In this document: positions 1-8,401 of the stretch, piece after piece
Numbering within the stretch: the stretch's first letter is position 1
How the letters are laid out: the number at the start of each line of letters is the position of its first letter
Assembly (NCBI GenBank): GCA_958422185.1
Contig: CATZNW010000006.1
Span: 1-64,000 of the forward strand
DNA length: 64,000 nucleotides
From: an uncultured Clostridium sp.
GTDB taxonomy: Bacteria > Bacillota > Clostridia > Oscillospirales > Acutalibacteraceae
Direction: 5' to 3'
Notes under the pieces: model-generated
The model's database searches: none
The model's input: only the letters and a program-made list of their open reading frames with translations
What the model was told of the DNA's origin: nothing
Made by a program: the position numbers and the translations under genes

Positions 1-13
1 TTTTTTGCTAAAA

Positions 14-47
14 AATAAATGTTGAGGTCTTCACCCCAACATTTATT
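14..47. terminator. Hairpin, possible terminator of an upstream gene
   Basis: An 11-bp stem (AATAAATGTTG / CAACATTTATT) with a 12-nt loop that can add two G-C pairs. On the minus strand it runs directly into five T; on the plus strand a T6 run follows about 9 nt later. No minus-strand gene ends here, so it most likely terminates a plus-strand gene to the left of the window. Confidence 0.4.
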
Positions 48-164
48 ATAGAACCGTTTTTTATCTGGGATCCTTAATTATATCTTCTGATACTCATAGG
101 CATGCCGGCAGGTTATCTGCTGCGCCTTTTATTGCTTACAGCCAAGCGGTTTTGTTAAAAGAAA

Positions 165-212
165 ATTCAATATATTTTTATTGAATAATATGTCGTGTTA
201 TGTTATTATAAT
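165..212 (+). promoter_or_regulatory. Operator-like palindrome and -10 element before the 268 gene
   Basis: ATTCAATA (165-172) and TATTGAAT (179-186) form a perfect 8-bp inverted repeat with a 6-nt spacer. TATAAT lies at 207-212. No good -35 sits 17 bp upstream of that box, and the palindrome occupies the -35 area, so an activator or repressor site is plausible. This is inference from position only. Confidence 0.35.
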
Positions 213-267
213 CTAAATGCCGCATTGCTGTAGCACGCGGTTTACCAAAGGAACAGGAGAAAAGATT

Positions 268-2142
268 ATGAGCGAACAAATGCCGAATATGGATTATGAT
301 GCGGATGAGGTTATCAATGACTTCAAATCAAAATTCAAGTGGCCGAAAAAAGATGAGGTGGATGTTGTTGTAAAGCCTGATAAGATATGGCTCAGGCTGC
401 TTATATCTGCCGTTTTGACAATTCTTGCAGGCGGTATAGTTTATTATATGATGTTGCCGGCGCTTAATTTTAAAGACGTTAATATGTATTTGTTTGCGGT
501 CATTATTATTGCGCTCTTTATGGTGATCTTTGCCTTTGCCTGCAAGGCGAATAAAAAGATTGAACGCCGCGAATATATCAAGAAACAGTCCAAGATCCCT
601 GTGATTATAGTGGCGGTAATGGTTGCGGTAATGGCGGTCGGCTGGCTTTGCGGTGCAACGATATTCAGAGCGTCGTCATACAGTGAGCTTATGCCGGTCG
701 AAACCAGCGATTTTTCAACCGATTTTGAAAAGATCAGCGTGGACAGCGTTCCGCGCGTTGACGAACAGCGTGCCCTTACGCTTGCTGACCAGCAGCTGGG
801 TTCGTTGTCTGAATACAAGAGCCAGTACGTTGTTTCAAACACAACTACAATGATCAACTACAATAACCGCCCTGTAAGGGTGGCTTATCTTGAATATGCC
901 GATGTTTTCAAATGGTTCAATAATACCAAAGAGGGCGTTCCCGCCTATATGATCATAGATCTTGTTACACAGAAAGTAACGGTTGTGAACTGTGTTGAGC
1001 AGTTTGGTTCCTGTATCCAGTACAGCCCCACTGAGCTTTTTAATGAAAAACTGATCAGACACATCAGATTCCAGTACCCCACCGAACTGCTTGATACACC
1101 GAATTTTGAAATAAGCGACGACGGGCATCCTTATTGGATAACACCCGTGCTGGATAAAACCATAGGCCTTTTCGGAGGAACGGATGTTAAAGGGGCTATC
1201 ATTACGGATGCTCTTACAGGAGACAGTTTGTATTACGATATAGAGCAGGTGCGCTCTGATGAATCGCTTCAGTGGATAGATGTTGTTTATTCTGCTAATC
1301 TTCTTGTTCAGCAGTATGATTATTACGGCAAATTCCAAAACGGTTTCTGGAATTCAATTATTTTCCAGAATGACGTGAGTCAGGCGTCTCAGGGCAACGG
1401 ATATATAGCTCTTGATGATGATGTGTGGATCTATACGGGCATAACCTCTTCAGAAACAGATGCGTCCAATTTCGGTTTTATACTCAGCAATCAGCGCACC
1501 AAAGAAACAAGATATTATGAAAACGGCGGCGCTATAGAAACCGCTGCGCAGCAGTCTGCCGAAGATGCGGTTCAGAACTATCAGTATGCCGCAACTTTCC
1601 CGATCCTGCTGGATATAGAAGGACAGCCGACCTACTTTATGAGCCTGTATGGTTCAAGTAACACGGTTAAGGGCTATGCGCTGGTTAACCTTGCGGATAA
1701 AACCATAGTGGGAACCGGTATCGTTGATGAAATGAAAAGTGATGCAAATGCACTCAACGCCGCTGTTGAAAACTATATTCAGGCGCTTAAGGATAAGAAT
1801 ATAGTGGGCGGAGATGTTGATGTTAATGAATATCTTGTTGACGAAACAGATGAAAACGCAGGCGCCGCCGCACCGGAAACTCCGTCGGATAACGGCGGGG
1901 ATGCAGTCCATGCACAGCCTGCCCAGAGCGGTTCTCAGGTAACCGGCGAGGTGACCTCGGTCTTAACTTCCGTAAACAACGGAAACACTTATTATTACCT
2001 GCAGATAGACGGCACTTATTATTATATAAGTGTTGTGGACTGTATGGATGTATTGCTTGTTAATACGGGCGATACGGTAACGGTAACGGTTGGAAATGAA
2101 TCTGACGGTGTGTTCGTTTCGGCAACAGACGTTGCGGTTTGA
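268..2142 (+). CDS. Membrane-anchored protein of unknown function, PepSY-like extracytoplasmic part
   Basis: 624 residues. The ATG at 268 is chosen because an AGGAG-type site precedes it; an in-frame ATG at 217 lacks one. Three hydrophobic segments (about 41-63, 72-92, 110-133) follow an acidic cytoplasmic head. The rest, about 490 residues, should be outside the membrane. It contains stretches such as ALTLADQQLG and AYMIIDLVTQKVTVVN that resemble PepSY-type folds, then a Pro/Ala/Gly-rich linker (about 545-565) and a small all-beta C-terminal module rich in Tyr and Thr (VTVTVGN). I do not recognise a named family. It stands alone, ending at a strong bidirectional terminator. A role in the envelope is inferred only from topology. 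Confidence 0.8.
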   Translation: MSEQMPNMDYDADEVINDFKSKFKWPKKDEVDVVVKPDKIWLRLLISAVLTILAGGIVYYMMLPALNFKDVNMYLFAVIIIALFMVIFAFACKANKKIERREYIKKQSKIPVIIVAVMVAVMAVGWLCGATIFRASSYSELMPVETSDFSTDFEKISVDSVPRVDEQRALTLADQQLGSLSEYKSQYVVSNTTTMINYNNRPVRVAYLEYADVFKWFNNTKEGVPAYMIIDLVTQKVTVVNCVEQFGSCIQYSPTELFNEKLIRHIRFQYPTELLDTPNFEISDDGHPYWITPVLDKTIGLFGGTDVKGAIITDALTGDSLYYDIEQVRSDESLQWIDVVYSANLLVQQYDYYGKFQNGFWNSIIFQNDVSQASQGNGYIALDDDVWIYTGITSSETDASNFGFILSNQRTKETRYYENGGAIETAAQQSAEDAVQNYQYAATFPILLDIEGQPTYFMSLYGSSNTVKGYALVNLADKTIVGTGIVDEMKSDANALNAAVENYIQALKDKNIVGGDVDVNEYLVDETDENAGAAAPETPSDNGGDAVHAQPAQSGSQVTGEVTSVLTSVNNGNTYYYLQIDGTYYYISVVDCMDVLLVNTGDTVTVTVGNESDGVFVSATDVAV

Positions 2143-2161
2143 ACTGACAGAACAAAAACGA

Positions 2162-2204
2162 CCCCGCCGGAGTCTGCAAGACTCCGGCGGGGTTACTGTT
2201 TTTT
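2162..2204. terminator. Strong bidirectional terminator
   Basis: A perfect 14-bp GC-rich stem (CCCCGCCGGAGTCT at 2162-2175, loop GCA, complement to 2192) with TTACTGTTTTTT on the plus side and a T5 run on the minus side. It separates the convergent genes ending at 2142 and 2248. Confidence 0.9.
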
Positions 2205-2247
2205 CATATGAAACGGGTAATAAAGTTTTGGATTCAATCAAAATCTG

Positions 2248-2826
2248 TTAGATATTATATGTCATAACCGTCTGGAAGAACTGTGTGTTTAAGAACTGCC
2301 TTGAATATCCTGTTTCAAATCCGGCGTTTTCAAATTTTTCTATAAAACGTTTGGAAAATGTTTCGTAAACCAGCACAAAGTTTTCCTCTTCGGCTCTTCT
2401 TTTACAGTCGTTGATTATGGTTTCAATCTCATTTTCGGAAACTTCCGGTGCTGAGAAAATCGTGAGCAGCCGTTTGTTGAGCTGTTCCGGCACAACTATA
2501 TTAACAACGTTCTGCACAACTTCCATGTGATTTAAAATATTATATGAATATTTGTTGATCTTTAGTGAAAAACCATGCTTTCCGGGGAATTTGAACACAA
2601 ATTTATCCGGATCGGTAAGCGCTGCTGCAATGTTTTTACTGTCGGTCGTAATCAGTTCACCGGCGGTATTCCATTTGAAAAGGTAATAGTTAAAATATTT
2701 TTCGATAAAATCCGCTCTTTTGGATTTAACGGGGCATAAAAACATAAAAAGAGGGTCTTTTATAAAAAAACGCGCATAATCGCCGGAAAGCGAGGATATA
2801 TTTAATTTTGCTTTGTTCTTTTCCAT
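2248..2826 (-). CDS. GNAT-like protein of unknown substrate
   Basis: 192 residues, starting at an ATG preceded by AGAGGA. The C-terminal half (LVYETFSKRFIEKFENAGFE) has the look of the last strand and helix of GNAT acetyltransferases, where a 'neighbour through an aromatic, then GF' pattern is usual. The central acetyl-CoA loop (R/Q-x-x-G-x-G/A) is not evident, so this may be a degenerate or divergent member. It has its own promoter (TTGCAA-17-TAATAT) and stands as a single gene, transcribed towards the terminator at 2162. It could equally be an unrelated alpha/beta protein; the family call is tentative. Confidence 0.45.
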   Translation of the reverse strand: MEKNKAKLNISSLSGDYARFFIKDPLFMFLCPVKSKRADFIEKYFNYYLFKWNTAGELITTDSKNIAAALTDPDKFVFKFPGKHGFSLKINKYSYNILNHMEVVQNVVNIVVPEQLNKRLLTIFSAPEVSENEIETIINDCKRRAEEENFVLVYETFSKRFIEKFENAGFETGYSRQFLNTQFFQTVMTYNI

Positions 2827-2853
2827 ATTATCCTCTCAATTCATAGTAGTAAT

Positions 2854-2882
2854 ATATTAACGCATAAAGTTATGCCTTGCAA
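2854..2882 (-). promoter_or_regulatory. Promoter of the GNAT-like gene
   Basis: On the minus strand, TTGCAA (2877-2882), a 17-bp spacer and TAATAT (2854-2859), about 28 bp before the start codon. Confidence 0.55.
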
Positions 2883-2949
2883 TATTATCGGAAAAAATTA
2901 ACAAAATATACAAATTTATTTAACTGCGGTCACGCGCCCGTCATTTCCG

Positions 2950-3798
2950 TCAGAGCAACGCGCTGAGTTCGGCAAAGTCTTCCATAGTGAAATTTTCCGC
3001 TCTTTCATTTTCGCTCCTGCCTATTTCCGCCAGAGCTGCGCGCACCTTATCTTTAGGAAGCCTGAGGGCGGAGGAAAGGCTGTTGAGCGCCGTTTTGCGC
3101 CTTTGGGCAAAGGCTGCCCTTACGATCTCAAAAAATCTTTTTTCGTTTTCGGGACGGACTGCCGGTTCTTTCCGTACGGTCAGTTTGATCACTGCGCTGT
3201 CTACCTTGGGCTGAGGCGTAAAGCTGCCGCGACCAACGTCAAAAAGTTTTTCAATATCCGCATAATACTGCGCTGCTACGGTTAAGGCTCCGCTCTCTCT
3301 GGATCCGATCTCAGCGGCGAGTCTGTCCGCGGCTTCCCTCTGTACCATAACAACGATCTCGCTTACGGTCAGTTTGCTTTCAATCAGTTTCATAATGATT
3401 GGGGAAGTAATGTAATAAGGAAGATTCGCGCATACTTTTATATCTTTCATTTTGCCGAATTTTTCTTTGACCAGTGCGTTCAGATCCATTTTTAATGCAT
3501 CGCCCTCAATGATCTCAAGGTTGCTGCAGCCTGAAAGCGTCTCGCTCAGTATTGGGAAAAGCCGTTTGTCCAGTTCAACCGAAACAACCTTTCCCGCCGC
3601 TGCGCAAAGTTCTCTGGTCAGCACCCCTATACCTGGCCCTATTTCCAGCACGCCGGTTTTATCGTCAGCACCAAGACTTTTTGCCATAGCGGGGCATATG
3701 CTTTTATTTATGATAAAATTCTGCCCAAGTGATTTTGAAAATGTAAATCCGTGCCTTTTTAGCAGGTCTGTTATTTCGCTGTAATTGCAAAGATCCAT
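2950..3798 (-). CDS. rsmA: 16S rRNA dimethyladenosine transferase RsmA (KsgA)
   Basis: 282 residues, the usual length for the family. The enzyme dimethylates two adjacent adenines in the 3'-terminal hairpin of 16S rRNA during late 30S assembly. Visible motifs are the N-terminal SKSLGQNF signature, the SAM-binding loop VLEIGPGIGVLT, the acidic ribose-binding VVSVELD, and the catalytic NLPYYITSP. An ATG five codons upstream (3813) exists, but GGAGG sits six bases before the ATG at 3798, which decides the start. It has its own promoter (3862-3890) and is a single gene. Absence or reduction of RsmA gives kasugamycin resistance in other bacteria; nothing here suggests it is impaired. Confidence 0.96.
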   Translation of the reverse strand: MDLCNYSEITDLLKRHGFTFSKSLGQNFIINKSICPAMAKSLGADDKTGVLEIGPGIGVLTRELCAAAGKVVSVELDKRLFPILSETLSGCSNLEIIEGDALKMDLNALVKEKFGKMKDIKVCANLPYYITSPIIMKLIESKLTVSEIVVMVQREAADRLAAEIGSRESGALTVAAQYYADIEKLFDVGRGSFTPQPKVDSAVIKLTVRKEPAVRPENEKRFFEIVRAAFAQRRKTALNSLSSALRLPKDKVRAALAEIGRSENERAENFTMEDFAELSALL

Positions 3799-3861
3799 AA
3801 CCGCCCTCCGCATATCAGCACACGCCGGTCAAGCGCTGCTTCCGAATCAGAATACGGCATA

Positions 3862-3890
3862 TTTTATCACAAAGCGCGCTGTTTTACAAC
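3862..3890 (-). promoter_or_regulatory. rsmA promoter
   Basis: Minus strand TTGTAA (3885-3890), 17-bp spacer, TAAAAT (3862-3867). It is divergent from the ABC exporter promoter at 3914. Confidence 0.6.
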
Positions 3891-3913
3891 TGCAAAATTT
3901 AACACATATCATC

Positions 3914-3942
3914 TTGATTTTAATTTTTTATAATGCTAAAAT
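3914..3942 (+). promoter_or_regulatory. Promoter of the ABC exporter operon
   Basis: TTGATT (3914-3919), 17-bp spacer, TAAAAT (3937-3942). A small TGCCG/CGGCA hairpin lies in the leader before the GGAGG of the first gene. Confidence 0.55.
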
Positions 3943-4007
3943 ACTGATTGCCGTTTTACCGGCAGTTCATATTCCGGGAATTCAGATACCGGTCTGGAGG
4001 AATCGTT

Positions 4008-5759
4008 ATGCTTAAAAAGCTTGCGTCTTATATGAAAGGGCTGTGGCATTTCGCAGCGATAAGCGCCCTTGGTATGATCATAGAGGCTGTATGTGAATTG
4101 TCGCTTCCGTCAATAGCCAGCAGAATTTATGATATGGTGCAGACGGCTCCGTCGCCGGAAGCTGTCCGCGAGGACGTTATTCTATATGGAGTAGGAATGC
4201 TTGTGCTTGCCGTCGTCGGCCTTGCAGGCGGGCTTGCAACAATGAAAACCTCTTCTATATGCAGCCAGGATTTTGCCTTCAGGCTCAGAAACGACGTGTA
4301 TAAAAAGATCAGTGCTTTTTCTTTTAAAAATATAGATAATTTTTCAACTGCGTCCCTTACAACAAGGCTCACAAATGATATAACTATGCTTCAGATGGTC
4401 GTAATGATGGCGTTAAGGATCCTTGTAAGAGGCCCGGCGCTGCTTATCGTGTCTGCTGTGTTCGCCGTTTCTATAAACCCGAAGATGAGTATGCTTTTGC
4501 TGTTCATCCTTCCTGTGCTTGTTGTTATAGTTGTCTGCGTTCTGAAATTCGGCTTTCCCATGTTTCAGAAGATGCAGAAAAAGATAGATAATGTAAACAG
4601 GGTCGTTCAGGAGAACCTGATTGGTATCAGAGTCGTAAAAGCTTTTGTGCGCGAAGATCATGAAAAAGATAAGTTTAAAACGGTGTCTGACGATCTTGCC
4701 GCTCAGGGCGCAAGAGCATCAGGACTGGTTGTTACGGTCATGCCGCTGATGATGCTCATATTGAACGCAGTCGTGGTCTTTGTTTATTACAGGGGAGGCG
4801 TTGACGCCAGTAACGGCGTCATGGACGTAAGCGAGATATCTGTTTTCGCATCCTATATCATCCAGGTGCTGATGAATCTCATGATGATATCCATGATGCT
4901 TCTTCAGCTTGCAAGAGGCAAGGCTTGCGGTGACCGTGTTGTTGAAGTGCTTAATACAGAAGTGGATATTACAAACGGGGAAAAGGATTTTGTTCCCGAC
5001 AAAGCCCTTGCAAAAGGCAAGGTCGAGTTCCGGAATGTAAATTTCAAATACAGTTCTTCAGATTCGGGAGACGATATTCTGCACGATATCACCTTTACGG
5101 CGCAGCCCGGTCAGGTGATCGGCGTTGTAGGCGGCACGGGCTGCGGTAAGTCAAGTCTTGTTAATCTGATCCCTCGTCTTTATGACGTTACGGGAGGTCA
5201 GGTGCTTGTAGACGGAGTGGACGTACGCGATTACAATATTAAAGCGCTCAGGGATATGATAGGCGTGGTGCTTCAGAAAAACGTGCTTTTCAGCGGCACG
5301 ATCAGGGATAATATCCGTTGGGGCAAGGCGGACGCTACAGACGAGGAGATAGAAGAAGCGTGCAGATATGCACAGGCGCATGACTTTGTGCTGCGCCAGC
5401 CGAACGGCTATGATACGGACCTTTCACAGGGAGGCCTGAATCTCTCCGGCGGTCAGAAACAAAGGCTTTGTATTGCAAGGGCAATGATAAAACGCCCCAA
5501 AATACTTATTCTTGACGATTCTACTTCCGCTGTCGATACTGCCACAGAGGCTAAGATAAGAGACAGCTTTTATAATGAGCTTAAAGATACAACGGTTTTC
5601 ATCATTGCGCAGCGTGTTTCGTCGGTCAAGGACGCAGATCAGATCCTTGTGCTTGACGACGGAGAAATAAAAGGTATGGGAACCCACGAAGATCTGCTGA
5701 AAACAAATGAGATTTATCAGGAGATCTACCAGACTCAGCAGAAAGGAGTGAGTGAATAA
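4008..5759 (+). CDS. Heterodimeric ABC exporter, subunit with degenerate ATPase site
   Basis: 583 residues: a six-helix type I exporter membrane domain (about 1-320) followed by a nucleotide-binding domain. Walker A is GGTGCGKSS (about 375), the signature is LSGGQ (about 478) and Walker B is ILILDDS (about 500). The catalytic Glu after Walker B is Asp, and the H-loop His is Gln (IIAQR). These two changes mark the non-hydrolysing partner of heterodimeric exporters such as TM287/288, BmrCD and LmrCD. The ATG at 4008 follows CTGGAGG. The stop overlaps the next start by one base (TAATG), so the two are translationally coupled. The substrate is unknown; drugs, lipids or peptides are typical for the family. 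Confidence 0.93.
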   Translation: MLKKLASYMKGLWHFAAISALGMIIEAVCELSLPSIASRIYDMVQTAPSPEAVREDVILYGVGMLVLAVVGLAGGLATMKTSSICSQDFAFRLRNDVYKKISAFSFKNIDNFSTASLTTRLTNDITMLQMVVMMALRILVRGPALLIVSAVFAVSINPKMSMLLLFILPVLVVIVVCVLKFGFPMFQKMQKKIDNVNRVVQENLIGIRVVKAFVREDHEKDKFKTVSDDLAAQGARASGLVVTVMPLMMLILNAVVVFVYYRGGVDASNGVMDVSEISVFASYIIQVLMNLMMISMMLLQLARGKACGDRVVEVLNTEVDITNGEKDFVPDKALAKGKVEFRNVNFKYSSSDSGDDILHDITFTAQPGQVIGVVGGTGCGKSSLVNLIPRLYDVTGGQVLVDGVDVRDYNIKALRDMIGVVLQKNVLFSGTIRDNIRWGKADATDEEIEEACRYAQAHDFVLRQPNGYDTDLSQGGLNLSGGQKQRLCIARAMIKRPKILILDDSTSAVDTATEAKIRDSFYNELKDTTVFIIAQRVSSVKDADQILVLDDGEIKGMGTHEDLLKTNEIYQEIYQTQQKGVSE

Positions 5760-7609
5760 TGCCGGGGCCTATGGATAATAAACACGGCTATGCCAAGCCC
5801 AAAAATGCCAAAAAGACATTTAGCAGGATACTTAAATATATGGGCAGAAGCAAGATTTTCCTCATTGTAGTTTTCCTTTCGCTTATTCTGAGCACCGTCT
5901 GCCAGATAGGTGCGTCTTACTGGCTGCGCCCTATTCTGAATGATATAGAATCCTCTGTTATCGCGGGCAATTTCATGACGGAAGGTATTAAAAAACTTAT
6001 TCAGAATCTTATCATCGTAGGCGTTCTCTACTGCGGAACGGCTTTGTTCTCTTTTATTCAGAGCCGCGTTATGGTAACGATAGCGTATAAGACCACAAAT
6101 CTTATCAGAAAAGAGCTTTTTAATCATATGCAGTCGCTGCCGCTTAGGTATTTTGACAGCAAGACCCACGGCGAGATCATGAGCCGTTTTACCAATGATG
6201 TGGACAATGTGCAGATGATGCTTGAACAGTCCATGGTTCAGCTCGTTTCCTCCGCGTTTACTTTTATCGGCATTATTATAATGATGATCTATCTGAGTCC
6301 GCTGCTTTTCGGAATTGCGCTTATTTTCCTTGTTATAATGGTAGTGACGGTAAGCAAGATAGGAAAGCAGTCAAGAAAATATTTCCGTGCGCAGCAAAAA
6401 GAGCTCGGCATCATGAACGGTAATATAGAGGAGTCGGTAGAAGGCCTGAAAGTTGTTAAGGTGTTTAACCATGAAGATAAAATAAACGAAGAGTTCAGAG
6501 CGTGCAATGAAAAGTTCCGTAAAGCGGCAACCAACGCAAACTTTTATGCAGGCGTTATGGGGCCGAGCTCAACCGGCATAAACAACGCAAGCTATGCAAC
6601 CATAGCGCTGGCCGGCGGACTTCTTGTGCTGACATCCGGCATTGATATAGGCACTTATTTTACCTTTTTAAGCTATTCAAAGCAGTTTACCCAGCCCATC
6701 AATCAGATCGCAAACCAGATGAACACGATTTTTTCAGCCCTTGCAGGTGCGGAGCGCGTGTTTGAGATCATGGATATGGAATCCGAGGCGGATGACGGTA
6801 CGGTAACACTTCAGGAAGAGTATGAAGACGGCGAAAGAAAATGGTTTTGGAATGACGGCGGAAAGCTTACCCCCGTTGAAGGAAACGTTGTATTTACGGA
6901 TGTAAACTTTTCTTATGTTCCCGAAAAGCCCGTGCTGAAAAACATCTCTCTTTATGCAAAGCACGGCCAGAAGATCGCGTTTGTGGGATCTACGGGCGCA
7001 GGAAAAACAACGATAACCAATCTGATAAACCGCTTTTATGATATTCAGAACGGTACCATAACTTACGACGGTATTGACATAAGGCGAATCAAAAAAGATG
7101 ATTTGAGAAAAACACTTTCCATCGTGCTTCAGGATACCCACCTTTTTACCGGTACGGTTATGGATAATATCCGCTACGGCAGACTGGAAGCTACGGATGA
7201 GGAATGTATAGCCGCGGCCAAGCTCGCGTCCGCGCATTCATTCATAAGAAGGCTTCCGCAGGGCTATAATACCGTTATCTCCGGCGACGGAGATAATCTT
7301 TCACAGGGTCAGCGCCAGCTGCTTGCTATTGCCAGAGCTGCGGTGGCAAAGCCGGCTGTGCTTATTCTTGACGAGGCCACTTCGTCTGTCGATACGCGCA
7401 CAGAGCTTCATATAGAACATGGTATGGACAGACTGATGGCAGGAAGAACGGTCTTTGTGATCGCTCACCGCCTTTCAACAGTCAGAAATTCAAATGCCAT
7501 CATGGTGCTTGAACACGGGAAGATCATTGAGCGCGGCGATCATGATGAACTTCTGGAAAATCATGGAAGGTACTATGAACTTTGTACCGGAAAATCTCAG
7601 TTAACTTAA
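5759..7609 (+). CDS. Heterodimeric ABC exporter, subunit with active ATPase site
   Basis: 616 residues, same fold as its upstream partner. Walker A is GSTGAGKTT (about 410), the signature is the variant LSQGQ (about 514), Walker B is LILDEAT with the catalytic Glu (about 537), and the switch His is present (IAHR). The partner's intact LSGGQ with this subunit's Walker A/B makes the hydrolytic site. The partner's Asp-bearing Walker B with this LSQGQ makes the degenerate site, as in known heterodimeric exporters. A 30-residue insert between membrane and nucleotide domains (acidic, with Trp-Phe-Trp) is also seen in this subgroup. The start overlaps the upstream stop; AAGGAG lies about 11 bases before it. 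No terminator follows immediately. Confidence 0.93.
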   Translation: MPGPMDNKHGYAKPKNAKKTFSRILKYMGRSKIFLIVVFLSLILSTVCQIGASYWLRPILNDIESSVIAGNFMTEGIKKLIQNLIIVGVLYCGTALFSFIQSRVMVTIAYKTTNLIRKELFNHMQSLPLRYFDSKTHGEIMSRFTNDVDNVQMMLEQSMVQLVSSAFTFIGIIIMMIYLSPLLFGIALIFLVIMVVTVSKIGKQSRKYFRAQQKELGIMNGNIEESVEGLKVVKVFNHEDKINEEFRACNEKFRKAATNANFYAGVMGPSSTGINNASYATIALAGGLLVLTSGIDIGTYFTFLSYSKQFTQPINQIANQMNTIFSALAGAERVFEIMDMESEADDGTVTLQEEYEDGERKWFWNDGGKLTPVEGNVVFTDVNFSYVPEKPVLKNISLYAKHGQKIAFVGSTGAGKTTITNLINRFYDIQNGTITYDGIDIRRIKKDDLRKTLSIVLQDTHLFTGTVMDNIRYGRLEATDEECIAAAKLASAHSFIRRLPQGYNTVISGDGDNLSQGQRQLLAIARAAVAKPAVLILDEATSSVDTRTELHIEHGMDRLMAGRTVFVIAHRLSTVRNSNAIMVLEHGKIIERGDHDELLENHGRYYELCTGKSQLT

Positions 7610-7648
7610 TATTGTAACGAATTTGTAAAATATTTTTCTTTAAACCCC

Positions 7649-7677
7649 TTTACAAAATCCAGCTTAAATGTTATAAT
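7649..7677 (+). promoter_or_regulatory. Promoter of the surface protein gene
   Basis: TTTACA (7649-7654), 17-bp spacer, TATAAT (7672-7677), about 55 bp before the start codon at 7732. Confidence 0.65.
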
Positions 7678-7731
7678 TCAATCGTATTATATTAAATGTA
7701 GCTTATACTATATTGTTTTGAGGTGTTTATT

Positions 7732-8286
7732 ATGAAAAAGCTTGTTTCGATTTTGATTTCCGTAATTGCAGCGGTTTCGGTGTGCGCCGCATTCGCGGTT
7801 CCGGCTTCGGCTGCCATTCATGTATACAGCCCGCAGGGCGTTGCAATCATGCACTCTGCCAATGATCCGCTGTTAAACGGCCAGCCAACCACTCAGGTCA
7901 GCGGTTCTCAGGTAAGCGCAGGCTCAAATCAGCTTGTTTTCACCTATTCGGGCACAGCTACTCTCAGCGGTTGGAATCTTATTGATAAAGACGGCAATGC
8001 CGTTGATTTCAGTGCTGTAAGCGGTGCATGCAGGATCGTAAGCCAGGAGGGCAATACCCTTGTTATTGAGATTCTTGACTGGTCCGCTTTTGAGTCACCG
8101 GACGGATATACCATCAATGCTCTTGCAGCTGTTGAAGGCACAACTTCCGGAGAAACCACAACAGTCAATAAAGATGATTCTGCAACTTCACCGGATACCG
8201 GCGTTTCAATAGCGGCGGCAGCGGTTTGCGCAGCGGGTGCAGGTGCTGCAATTCTTGCTCTTTCCAAAAAGAAGGACGCTGAATAA
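7732..8286 (+). CDS. Secreted protein with SPDTG cell-wall sorting signal
   Basis: 184 residues. A classical signal peptide (residues 1-27, MKKLVSILISVIAAVS then a cleavable Ala-x-Ala) leads into a 120-residue beta-rich domain (SGTATLSGWNLIDKDGN). The C-terminus has the three parts of a sortase signal: SPDTG at 153-157, an Ala-rich hydrophobic segment and a KKKDAE tail. SP-x-TG motifs are substrates of class B sortases in Clostridia (SPKTG/PPKTG for C. difficile SrtB), and a class B sortase is the next gene. GAGGTG lies six bases before the ATG at 7732. The function of the mature domain is unknown; it may be an adhesin or wall component. Confidence 0.85.
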   Translation: MKKLVSILISVIAAVSVCAAFAVPASAAIHVYSPQGVAIMHSANDPLLNGQPTTQVSGSQVSAGSNQLVFTYSGTATLSGWNLIDKDGNAVDFSAVSGACRIVSQEGNTLVIEILDWSAFESPDGYTINALAAVEGTTSGETTTVNKDDSATSPDTGVSIAAAAVCAAGAGAAILALSKKKDAE

Positions 8287-8304
8287 TCTCAAATAAACCG
8301 ATAT

Positions 8305-8339
8305 AAAAAACCTGTTCTTTAAATAGAGCAGGTTTTTTT
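8305..8339 (+). terminator. Terminator between the surface protein and sortase genes
   Basis: AAAAAACCTGTTCT / AGAGCAGGTTTTTTT with a 6-nt loop and a T7 tail. It probably lets the abundant substrate be expressed above its sortase. Confidence 0.85.
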
Positions 8340-8401
8340 AATGTAACTCTCTTCAGAAAACAAACTGTATTGTATTATTTTAACGGATTGCGGTGTTTTT
8401 A

